From Schistocerca nitens (taxonomy: Eukaryota > Arthropoda > Insecta > Orthoptera > Acrididae), in the NCBI RefSeq assembly GCF_023898315.1, contig NC_064614.1, positions 374,417,348 through 374,481,347 of the forward strand: a stretch of DNA of 64,000 bases. Reading direction: 5' to 3'. The position numbers and the translations under genes were made by a program. This document shows positions 11,667-20,450 of the stretch, piece after piece (the first letter of the stretch is position 1; the number at the start of each line of letters is the position of its first letter). A model generated the notes under the pieces. The model did no database searches. It saw nothing but the letters and a program-made list of their open reading frames with translations, and was not told the DNA's origin.

Positions 11667-12243
11667 AAGATTTCTCTGGTGGCAAATTAATTAAATCAAC
11701 AAACACTCTGCCTCTGCCATTCCACGTTTCTGGGAACCGTCGCTCCAGGAATCGACGCACACGATGACTGAAATGTGCCGGCGCCCCGTCTTGTTGGAAC
11801 CACATGCGGTGTCTTGTAGAGAGCGGGACGTTTTCCAGTAATTTTGGCGATGCTCTGGCGAGAAAATTCCAATAGTGGCTGCCATTTAATGGCCTATGTA
11901 ACAGATACGGCCCAATTAAACAGTCCCCAACAACACCGGCCCGCACATTAACGAAGAACCGCACTTGATGAGCGCCAGTAACTGTGACATGTGGGCTACC
12001 CTCACTCCGAACATGCGAATTGTGCATGTTGAAGACTCCATCAGGCCCAAACGTTGCTTCCTCGGTAAACAACACAGAGGATGGAAATGTAGGGTGCATT
12101 TCACACTGTTCCAGGTACCACTGCGAAAACTGTGCTCTGGGTGGATAATCAACTGGTTCCAGGTTGTGGACACTCTGTAAGTGAAATGGACGTAACAATT
12201 GCTCTCGAAGGACTGTTCGTCCCCATGTTACGTGCAATTGCAC
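11623..12243 (-). pseudogene. Truncated DDE transposase
   Basis: A 206-codon open frame resembling the insect Tc1/mariner-superfamily transposase type with FTDEATF...GVFN.HNSH. Visible blocks: 'VLFTEEATFGPDGVFNMHNS' at about residues 58-77, where the first catalytic Asp of FTDEA is Glu, 'HQVRFFVNVRAGVVGDCLIG' at about 91-110, and 'MWFQQDGAPAHFS' at about 147-159 with the second catalytic Asp in QQD. The expected third block (a PPRSPDLTPLDFFLW-type motif with the last acidic residue) is absent. After 'RRFPETWNGRGRVFVDLINL' the frame runs into the terminal repeat. The N-terminal DNA-binding domain is also missing. The frame is open but cannot encode an active enzyme. Confidence 0.75.
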
Positions 12244-12578
12244 GAGTGCTGATTGAAGGATGCCCCTTCACATGCTACAAGACAGCTTCCTATAAAATTG
12301 CAGCGTTCTTACCGTGCGACGGCGTCCCTGTCCAGGTAATCTGCTAAATGACCCGGTCTCACGCAGACGTTGGTTCACAGCAGCAAAGGTCGTATGATGC
12401 GGGATTCGGCGATTAGGATATTATTGTTGATAAACCCGTTGTGCAGCTCGTCCGTTGTGGTGCGCTACGTAGTACGCACCAACCGTATCAGTGTACTCAC
12501 TCAAGGTGTATCGCTCCATTAGTGAACAGAGACAATGCACTACTACACTGGTGGACAGCAGTTGTCTACAACTGAAGA

Positions 12579-12650
12579 GCGTAATACGGCCTCTAACAAC
12601 CTGAAGATCCTAATACGGCCTCTAACAACTGAAGAGCGTAATAAGGCCTC
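12579..12650. repeat. Imperfect tandem array, unit about 24-30 bp
   Basis: Three repeats of 'gaagagcgtaatacggcctc' plus 'taacaa(c)', with variants 'gaagatcctaatacggcctc' and 'gaagagcgtaataaggcctc', lie just inside the right terminal repeat. Confidence 0.8.
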
Positions 12651-12759
12651 CACCGGTTTAAATAATCCTCGTAGGAAGAAATGACATTAGGGGAAAATAT
12701 TTGTTTTGATGTCCCCTACAACCTCCCAGAGTTTGTCGGTTTAAATACTTTTCACCCTG
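12647..12759 (-). repeat. Right terminal inverted repeat
   Basis: Inverse of 11554-11666, ending 'caccctg' before the TA duplication. Confidence 0.9.
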
Positions 12760-12764
12760 TATAT

Positions 12765-13220
12765 TGAAAAGCACGGCAAACGCGCCAAGAGTGGGAGGTG
12801 CCAGGTATGGGATAGTTTCCTGCCTACGGAACATACCAGACTGCTCTTTCCGTGACCCTAGTTACTGGTGCTCCTGTGGTCCCAGCAGCGGCACGGTTTT
12901 CAGTGCGGCTCCTTGCGGATCACAGAGTTGCCGTTGCTACTGCAGTGCGGCCAACTCTATTTTGCGGCCGCGGCGGAGGCGGCGGGATCGGCTTTTTATG
13001 GCGGTGGCCGCGGCCCGGCGGTAACCGCTACCCGCCCCCCCACTGCGATGCCGATGGCGGCCGCCCTGATAAGAAATCACGCCCAACTACGCGCAGGGGG
13101 GCAGTAAAAGCGATCGCCGGCCAACGGACGCCTTGCCATTCCTGTTTGGCGATCGGCGGTTGGGACGACCAAACTTTGCTGCGGGCACTCTTTAATTTTC
13201 TGGTAAACTTCCTCCGGCCA
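12765..13220. other. CpG-rich block, no gene recognised
   Basis: Dense in CG dinucleotides ('gcggccgcggcggaggcggc', 'cggtggccgcggcccggcgg'). The 156-codon + strand frame at 12852-13322 and its overlapping neighbours have low-complexity Arg/Gly/Pro composition and no domain. A conserved regulatory block or a GC-rich non-coding exon remains possible. Confidence 0.35.
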
Positions 13221-13432
13221 AATACAGGCGTTCGCCAGATCCAGGTCATATGGTCAGACGAATGTTGCCTTCGGTGGACAAAAACGTGCTATGTTACAAA
13301 AGTGTATGTACTCATTGTTTAACGCGGAAGGCAGACAGCGCTTAATACAACAGACGAGTAGCTGTAAGAAATGACACAAGCCAGCCTACAGCACAGCATT
13401 TCTCTGTAATTATCAAGTACTACCAGTTGATG

Positions 13433-13631
13433 GCCGGCCGGAGTGGCGGTGCGGTTCTGGGCGCTGCAGTCTGGAACCGAGCGACCGCTACGGTCGCAGG
13501 TTCGAATCCTGCCTCGGGCATGGAAGTGTGTGATGTCCTTAGGTTAGTTAGGTACCATTCTAAGTTCTAGGCGACTGATGACCTTAGACGTTAAGTCGCA
13601 TAGTGCTCAGAGCCATTTGAACCATTTTTGA
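13433..13631 (+). repeat. SINE-A copy
   Basis: Full-length, with head 'ccggccggagtggcggtgcg', variable arm 'gcgaccgctacggtcgc', B box 'ggttcgaatcc', and a tail ending 'gccatttgaaccatttttga'. Target duplication is 'accagttgatg' (13422-13432) and 'accagttggtg' (13632-13642). Confidence 0.93.
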
Positions 13632-13711
13632 ACCAGTTGGTGCTCTGAGAACGAAAGGATAAATGAAATACACAACTTCATCATACGGCACCTAGGTAAA
13701 CACTGAGGTGA

Positions 13712-15552
13712 CAAATGTCATAGGATGGCGACATTCACATACACAGATGGCGACAGTACTGGTACACAAGATATACAAGGGCAGTGCATTGGTAGAGCTG
13801 TCATTTGTACTCTGATGTTAAAATGTTTCCGATGTGATAATGGTCGCACGACAGGAATTAAGACTTTGAACTCGGAATGTTAGTTGGAGCTAGACGCTTG
13901 ATACATTACATTTTGTAACTCGTTGTTGTTCTTGTTTTTTGTGGTCTTCAGTTCAGGGACTGGTTTGATGCAGCTCTCCATGCTGCTCTATCCTGTCCAA
14001 GCTTCATCTCCCAGTACCTACTGCAGCCTACATCCTTCTGAATCTGCTTAGTGTATTCACCTCTTGGTCTCCCTCTACGATTTTTACCCTCCACGCTGCC
14101 CTCCAATACTAAATTGGTGATCCCTTGATGCCTCAGAACATGTCCTACCAACCGATCCCTTCTTCTAGTCAAGTTGTGCCACAAGCTCCTCTTCTCCCCA
14201 ATTCTATTCAATATCTCCTCATTAGTTATGTGATCTACCCATATAATCTTCAGCATTCTTCTGTAGCACCACATTTCAAAAGCTTCTATTCTCTTCTTGT
14301 ACAAACTATTTATCGTCCATGTTTCACTTCCATACATGGCTACACTCCATACAAATACTTTCAGAAACGACTTCCTCACACTTAAATCTATACCCGATGT
14401 TAACAAATTTCTCTTCTTCAGAAACGCTTTCCTTCCATTGCTAGTCTACATTTTATATCCTCTCTACTTCGACCATCATCAGTTATTTTGCTCCCCAAAT
14501 AGCAAAACTCCTTTACTACTTTAAGTGTCTCATTTCCTAATCTAATTCCCTCAGCATCACCCGATTTAATTCGACTACATTCCATTATCCTCGTTTTGCT
14601 TTTGTAGATGCTCATCTTACATCCTCCTTTCAGGACACTGTCCATTCCGTTCAACTGCTCTTCCAAGTCCTTTGCTGTCTGACAGAATTACAGTGTCACC
14701 GGCGAACCTCAAAGTTTTTATTTCTTCTCCATGGATTTTAATGCCTACTCTGAACTTTTCTTTTGTTTCCTTTACTGCTTGCTCAATATACAAATTGAAT
14801 AGCATCGGGGAGAGGCTACAACCCTGTCTCGCTCCCTTCCCAGCCACTGCTTGCCTTTCATGTCCCTCGACTCTGCCATCTGCTTTCTGTAGAAATTGTA
14901 AATAGCCTTTTGCTCCCTGTATTTTACCCCTGCCACCTACAGAATTTGAAAGAGAGTATTCCATTCAACGTTGTCAAAAGCTTTAAGTCTAGAAATGCTA
15001 GAAATGTAGGTTTGCCTTTCCTTAATCTTTCTTCTAAGATAAGTCGAAGGGTCAGTATTGCCTCACGTGTTCCAACGTTTCTACGGAATCCAAACTGGAA
15101 CCCGTTAGGGATTTCAATATTCCGAGTTCCATAGTCCGAAGAGCGTGCCGGGAATACCAAATTTACCTCTCACCACGGACTGCGCAGTGGCCGATGGCAT
15201 TCCCTTAACAAATGAGAGCAGCGGTGTTTGCACAGACTTGTCTATGCTAATATGTAAGCTACATTGCGTCAAATAACGACAAAAATCAATGTGGGACGTA
15301 CGACGAACGTATCCGTTAGGACAGAGCGGTGAAATTTGACGTTAATGGGCTATGGCAGCAGACGACCTACACGAGTGACTTTGGTAACAGCACGACATCG
15401 CTGCAGTGCCACTCCTGGGCTCGAGATCATATCGTTTGGATCCTAGACGACTGGAAACTGTGGCCTGGTCTTGTAAGTTCAATTTCAGTTGGTAAGAGCT
15501 GATGGAAGGATTCGAGTGAAGCCGCAGACTCCATGAAGCATGGACCCAAGTT
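13712..15552 (+). mobile_element. Tc1-like transposon split by an RTE LINE
   Basis: Left part 13712-13924 starts at the terminal repeat 'cactgaggtgacaaatgtca' and runs into the coding start region ('tcgcacgacaggaattaaga', 'gttggagctagacgc'). After the LINE the coding region resumes at about 15101 ('cgttagggatttcaatattc') and continues through 'taccaaatttacctctcacc', 'gtgggacgtacgacgaacgt' and 'tcgtttggatcctagacgac'. Frame-breaking changes are numerous. It is cut at about 15552 where a SINE-A begins, and the 3' half and right terminal repeat are absent. Same family as 2125-3594 and 42422-42833. Confidence 0.75.
13925..15098 (-). mobile_element. RTE-like LINE, 5'-truncated, inside a Tc1
   Basis: Minus-strand element. 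From its 5' side: 'FGFRRNVGTREAILTLRLIL' (about 15030-15100), 'LRKGKPTFLAFLDL', 'ARQGCSLSPMLFNLYIEQAV' (14790-14860), 'FAGDTVILSDS' (about 14680-14712) where the catalytic FADD has become FAGD, 'KSKTRIMECSRIKSGDAEGI', 'LKVVKEFCYLGSKITDDGRS', and a 152-codon open tail at 13948-14406 with 'YGSETWTINSLYKKRIEAFE' and 'KRSLWHNLTRRRDRLVGHVL'. This is RTE organisation. The 3' end carries TTG-type repeats at about 13921-13935. A probable target duplication is 'aactcgtt' (13917-13924) and 'aacccgtt' (15099-15106). Confidence 0.85.
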
Positions 15553-15743
15553 GTTCAAATGGCTCTGAGCACTATGGGACTTAACATTTGAGGTCATCAG
15601 TCCCCTAACTTAGAACTATTTGAACCTAACTAACCCAAGGACATCACACACATCCATGCCTTAGGCAGGATTCGAACCTGCGACCGTAGCGGTCGCGCGG
15701 TTCCACACTGAAGCGCCTAGAGCCGCTCGGCCACACCGGCCTG
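15553..15743 (-). repeat. SINE-A copy
   Basis: Near-complete antisense copy with the head at the right ('gccacaccggcc'). No target duplication was found, and Tc1 sequence does not resume on the right, so the junction has probably been altered by deletion. Confidence 0.88.
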
Positions 15744-15754
15744 CTGAGCACAAA

Positions 15755-15925
15755 GTTTAGTCGGGGAAGGATGAGGAAAGAAATCTACTGTCAAAGACCT
15801 TTGCATCTCGCTTGCGCGATTAAGAGAAATCGTAAGAAGTCTAAATGGCCTGATGGGGATTTGAACTAGGGTTCTTCCAAATACACCTTCTTTAGCTTGA
15901 TCACTGCGCTGTCTCGGGAGGTCCG
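15755..15925 (-). repeat. SINE-E copy (tRNA-like head)
   Basis: The reverse strand reads 'gacagcgcagtgatcaagct', then a B box 'tagttcaaatccccatcagg' followed by 'ccatttagac' and 'gatttctcttaatcgcgcaa'. Head and body order fits a tRNA-derived SINE related to SINE-C in its body. Ends are approximate. Confidence 0.55.
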
Positions 15926-16091
15926 TAAAACGACGCATGACAACGTATTAGTTTTGTTTGTAGCTTTGGTCACAAATAAAGACTGTAATACGCTGGTCAA
16001 AGTCTAGATCACATATCCCAACGTCAGTTTTCAATACGTCCGCCCATGATTCATATTTGCGTATAAAACGCAACTCTAGAGAGGAACGATT

Positions 16092-16967
16092 CGAGAGCTA
16101 TTCGGAAACTAAGGTCCGATCGATCGCGAATTGGAAACCACAGTGACAATCCGATGGGGCTTTGCGTACACTTGTTGGACAGTGTCTCTAGTATGCCAGT
16201 GGATCGCGTCACGTCTCTATTTTCAGTTTTGAGCGCACTGTGAGTACATAAAGATTCCTAGAAAATAGTGTCTCCCGCCAGGTACGAGTGCCTGTGAGAG
16301 ATTTCGCCGGATTCCATGCAGCCCACACAAAGCAACTGACATGCGTTTCCTTCTTCATACAATTCTCTGCCGCACACTGCATGAGCGCCGCGCGAGATAG
16401 CCGTGCGGTCTCAGGCGTCTTGTCACGGTTCGCGCGACTCCCCTTCGTCGGAGGTTAGGGTTCTCTCTCGGGCATGGGTGTATGTGTTGTCCTTAGCTCA
16501 AGTTAGTTTAAGTTAGATAAAGTAGTGCGTACGCCTAGGGACCGATGACCTTAGCAGTTTGGTTCCATAGTCCTTACCACCAATTTCCAAATTACTGCAT
16601 GAGCATGGAGGACGCTCCTGCCGAGTTTTCGATGAGACGCGTGTGATCACTCACCATACAACACGGACTTGGCACACTCTGATTTTCATATCTGCTCACA
16701 TAAACAGATGGCTATGAAGACAACACTCTGGCACAGACAACAAGCTGCAGATCAGCGTAGAGAATTGACAGAAAGCACAGGCGGTTGCCTTCTATGACGA
16801 GGATATTGGAAAGTTGATACAATGCTACGACAAATGTCTCAGTCGGAGCGGCGACTTTGTAGAGACGTAGCTAAAAGATTTAGCTAAGTATCGCAAATAA
16901 TTTTTATTTTTTTTCACTGTGGATTCCATTTCGCGACCGATCGGAACTTATTGCTGAATAGCCCTCG
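16092..16967 (+). mobile_element. Mariner-like transposon, internally deleted, with SINE insert
   Basis: Ends are inverted repeats of about 50 bp: the left end begins 'cgagagctattcggaaa' at 16092 and the right end finishes 'gaatagccctcg' at 16967, followed by TA. The interior retains only scraps of mariner coding sequence near the second and third catalytic motifs ('cctgccgagttttcgatgag', 'tgatcactcaccatacaac', 'tctgattttcatatctgctc'). This places it with the 56373-57272 copy. The SINE at 16387-16593 splits it. Confidence 0.8.
16387..16593 (+). repeat. SINE-A subfamily copy with diverged head
   Basis: The head 'gccgcgcgagatagccgtgc' and a loop region '...ctccccttcgtcggaggtt' differ from standard SINE-A. 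The tail ('tgatgtcctta'-type motif, 'ggaccgatgaccttagcagt', 'ccatagtcctta') is recognisably the same lineage. Target duplication 'actgcatgagc' lies at 16376-16386 and 16594-16604. Confidence 0.85.
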
Positions 16968-17120
16968 TACGTTCGGAGTTACAAAATAATACTGAAATTA
17001 GCCATGTCATCAAGACGTATCAGAAATATTTGTTATTCTTATAATCTGCAGCGGTAGTAATATTACGAAATTTTGTTACAATTGCGAATATTTTTGACAT
17101 CAGTCGTAGTCCTGTTGGCG

Positions 17121-17273
17121 ACACATGAAAATTGTGCCGGGCCGGGACTCCAACTGGTTTGGTTGGTCGTGGAAGCTTACAGAGGCAGTCGAGATGGTTT
17201 AGTCGGCCGCTCTCAGTAAGCGGCAAATACAGATTCAAGTTCCGGTCCGGCCCAAATTTTGATGTGTCACCAA
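17121..17273. repeat. Foldback built from two tRNA-like halves
   Basis: Inverted arms of about 35 bp: 'gcgacacatgaaaattgtgc' with 'cgggccgggactcc' on the left, and 'gttccggtccggcccaaatt' with 'ttgatgtgtcacc' on the right. Each arm contains a B-box-like tRNA segment facing outward. The spacer has an additional tRNA-like stretch. It may be two converging SINE ends or a foldback derived from them. Confidence 0.6.
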
Positions 17274-17454
17274 TAGCTATAATTTCCATGCCTAATATGG
17301 CTCATCTAAAAAAAAAAAGAAAAAATTCGCAGCTGCGACAGTATTTCGTAGAAGCAGAAATAGTCACACCGGGCGCAAAGATTAAGGCCGCTGATTTGTT
17401 TAGGGAGGAATGGAGTTTAAACCCAACAAGAAAAAACAATTTGGGCTTTTCGTG

Positions 17455-18185
17455 GTTCCCCTATTTACATCTACGTATATACCGCGCTAGCCTCTCTACA
17501 GCGCATAGTGGAGGGTACGTTGTACCAATATCAGCGACTCGCTGTTTAACTAGCATATTAAGCGACTGATAAGTGACAGTCTGTATGCCTCTCTTATCTC
17601 ATTCTCATGATCCATTCGACAGGTATGTGATGGTGGCAGCAGAACAGTCGTACGATTGTCCTCGTACACAGGTTCTCCACAGTCAGACATCTAGGTTTCA
17701 TGCGAGCTACGTCGTCTCTCTTCCGAGATTTCTCATTTAAGTTCCTTTACAATTTTCTGTTATACTGTCACAAGGGCTCTTCCACCCTGTTAAGATCTTA
17801 GCAGTGTGTCTATGAACGCTTGCGTGTGTAGTATCAAGTCTACTTCATAAGGAAACCTAACCATGGAAAAATACTCTGCAATTGGCTGCATTAATTTCTT
17901 GTATGCAGTTTCCCTCAAGGATGCACTATGACTTCTCCGAACCCTTCCAACAACTCGAGGTCTTCAATCGCATTTCTTAATACTGGCTTTAGGTGATCGT
18001 ACTAAGACTGATTTTGTAGTCTAGTACTGTTCGGTGCTTTCTCTTTGTGATGGGCATTGGCGACAATTATTTACATTTAATGACAGCTGCCCGTCGTTAC
18101 ACCATCCGAAAATTTTGTCTCCAAATTTTTCTGGATTTCTTATGATATTTTCCTGTACACAATAGCGTTGTCAGTGAACTATCAT
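17455..18185 (-). mobile_element. LINE 3' end, old CR1/Jockey-like subfamily
   Basis: Minus-strand copy distantly matching 410-1445. Its 3' end is at about 17458-17480 ('tttacatctacgtatatacc' on the + strand), followed by 'gtggagggtacgttgtacca' and 'cagtctgtatgcctctctta'. At about 18155-18180 the reverse strand encodes FTDNAIVY at the position of FADDAVVY, so one catalytic Asp is Asn. The copy is heavily mutated and probably ancient. Confidence 0.65.
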
Positions 18186-18426
18186 AGATGACTGCTTATC
18201 TTAGCCGATTCAAGCACAATTTCGCAATAGTTTCTTATAAAGCACCACGCACAATTTCTTTCGTTCAGTGCCCGTTAATTATAGCACCAAGGAAGATTCT
18301 GAAAGGTCTCTCCCGAACTTCCAACCGTTGCCGTGCATGTACAGTAGTCGCAATGTCTTGCTGTAACATCCAACCCTTCTCAGTGAAGACAATCGGAGGT
18401 ACGTTATCTTATAAATGTAGGAGGAC

Positions 18427-19020
18427 GTGCTGAAAAATAATGCCTCCGAATTTTTTATTCGGTTCTCAAAATGATGATGCAAGCTGCAGCCCTCTGCCGC
18501 TAGAGGGCTCCGAATTGTAGCGTTAAACATGGCGATGCGTGGCGTAGCTACGCCATTGCGTGAGAAAAGCGTCCTGTAATTGAGTTTCTAACCGCAGAAA
18601 GTTGGTCTACATATGGAGCATCCTCTCCTGCAGCATAACATTGCCAGACCACACACGCGTGCTGCAGCATTAGAAACTCTTCGACGGCTTGGTTCCACTG
18701 TCATCGATCATCCCCCATATAGTCGCGACTTGGCCCCGTCTGATTTTCATCTTGAAGAACACCTTCGAGGACTTAACCTTGATAGTGATGAAGTGCTGCA
18801 TGCAGGGGTGAAGTGGCTCCGTCTACATAAACATTCTACCGTGACTGTATCAACAAACTGGCCTCTCGTTGGGAGAACCGTGTTCCTCACGGGGTGACTA
18901 TGTTGAGAAATAAATACTTAGACACGAAGACTAAAGTGTGGAATGTTTATAAACTTCGATTTGTTTAAAAAGCTTTAAGAGTTTTCATGTTGCAAAATCG
19001 GAGGCGTTACTTTTCAGCAC
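18427..19020 (+). mobile_element. Short mariner-like element keeping the transposase C-terminus
   Basis: The ends 'gtgctgaaaaataatgcctc' (18427) and 'gaggcgttacttttcagcac' (to 19020) are inverted repeats of about 23 bp. The open frame 18613-18897 (94 codons) covers the end of a mariner transposase. 'LQHNIARPH' sits at the QHDNARPH site, so the second catalytic Asp is Asn. 'VIDHPPYSRDLAPSDFHL' carries the third. The N-terminal two thirds are deleted, so this is a non-autonomous derivative. Confidence 0.82.
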
Positions 19021-20233
19021 GCAGTAGTTTATATCGTATTATCGAGAACGCGTTCCGTGTGGATGTATCATCTCAGAGAACAGTGAGAAAATGTTATTGT
19101 TATCATCATTACTTTGCTACTGCCAACAGCTTGCACTGTTTCACCAACTTTTCCAGTTCTTTCCCATGGCGTTCACCCTTTCGATCCACCAGGAAATATT
19201 GGCAGACACAAGACTGTCCTTATGTACTTCAGGCTGAAGTTTTTCACTATCAAAGTTTTTCGTTGTATGTCCACCGTCAATTACTTTGTTTTGAAAGTCC
19301 TTATGAAGAACGGTTCTCTGATATGCAGTTCTAAAACTGTATCGGTGGCAGCACTTCAATCCGACGGTGAAAAGTTAGATTACAATACGCTGATCGGTCT
19401 CCGTGGGCCTACAAAGCGAATGATTACGTCCTATTGCCGCCGTTGATAGCAAAGCCAGTAACAATTTAGAAATAGGTAGTAACTTCTTTCAGAGTCTCAA
19501 ATAACCACTCTTCTTTGTTCACGGCAGCAGTGACTGATACTGTTGCATTTCCAAACTGTCGTCTCACACATTCTTTACTGTTTCTGTTTGTAACGCCCAA
19601 TTTTTCATCGAAACGTCTAATATTATGAAAACTATAATAATGCTAATAATATTGATGACGATTGTAATGATGATGATGTGACCATGTAGAATGAAGTTAT
19701 TGATTGTTTGCGACGATCAAGAATATGGAACACGTTGATAAGGACCTGTCAAGTTGTTGTGCACGTAACTTGGTACATTAAACTCTGTTTGGAAGTAGGC
19801 ATGTTACTGGTTATATAGTACGCGTGACTTAAAAGGTTGCTTAAGATGGAATCTTATACAAACAGGACGTAATAAAGCTCCTCTCACAGTGTGTGCACAG
19901 GAACACGGTTTAAGTCTCCAGATTAAACACGTTTAGTTGGTTTTGTTGGTCAATGTTAAGTGCCCCGTACTTACGAGACGTTATTCGTGTAATGTAACAT
20001 TTCCATTTTCGAGGCACAAACGCACAGATTAGATTCTCTACAAAACGCTGCAGTTAACGCTGTGGAAGTTTACCTCACATATGGCCCCAAGCAAGCACTT
20101 TATGAGAATGACGTCGGGAGCATTCTCTCCTACCGCCCGTTATGTTGTTAATCATAAATCTGATAGGTTAGCGTAAATATGCAAGGGGCATCTTTCTATA
20201 TTTACGCCTCAACTTTGTGTGTCGGTTCGAGTG
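19021..20233. other. No feature recognised
   Basis: Overlapping frames of 110-115 codons on the + strand at 18987-19446 show no domain. A short AT-rich stretch of 'aataat/gatgat' repeats lies around 19620-19680. Nothing else can be supported. Confidence 0.4.
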
Positions 20234-20246
20234 TAAAGATGAATAA

Positions 20247-20437
20247 AAATGTTCAAATGTGTGTGAATTCCTAAAGGACCAAACAGCTGAGGTCATCGGT
20301 CCCTGGACACTACTTAAACTAACTTATACTACGAACAACGCACACGCCCATGCCTGAGGTAGGACTCGAACCTCCGGCGAGAGAGGCCGCGTAGTCCGTG
20401 ACATGACGCCTCAAACCGCCCGGCCACTCCGCGCGGC
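20247..20437 (-). repeat. SINE-A subfamily copy (alternative head)
   Basis: The tail matches SINE-A only loosely ('ggaccaaacagctgaggtca', 'acttaaactaacttatacta'). The head, at the right, has 'ggactcgaacctccggcgag' and lacks the usual variable arm. Same subfamily as 16387-16593 and 45888-46030. Target duplication is 'taaagatgaataa' (20234-20246) and 'taaagatgagtaa' (20438-20450). Confidence 0.88.
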
Positions 20438-20450
20438 TAAAGATGAGTAA

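Larger units (their letters stand above)
11554..12759 (-). mobile_element. Tc1/mariner-superfamily transposon with 113-bp terminal inverted repeats
   Basis: Terminal inverted repeats at 11554-11666 and 12647-12759 pair over about 113 bp with few mismatches and begin 'cagggtg'. The element is flanked by TA at 11552-11553 and 12760-12761, the target duplication of this superfamily. It contains a minus-strand transposase fragment (11623-12243) and a short tandem array (12579-12650). It is too small (about 1.2 kb) for a full transposase, so it is a deletion derivative that could only have moved with help from an intact relative. Confidence 0.88.
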
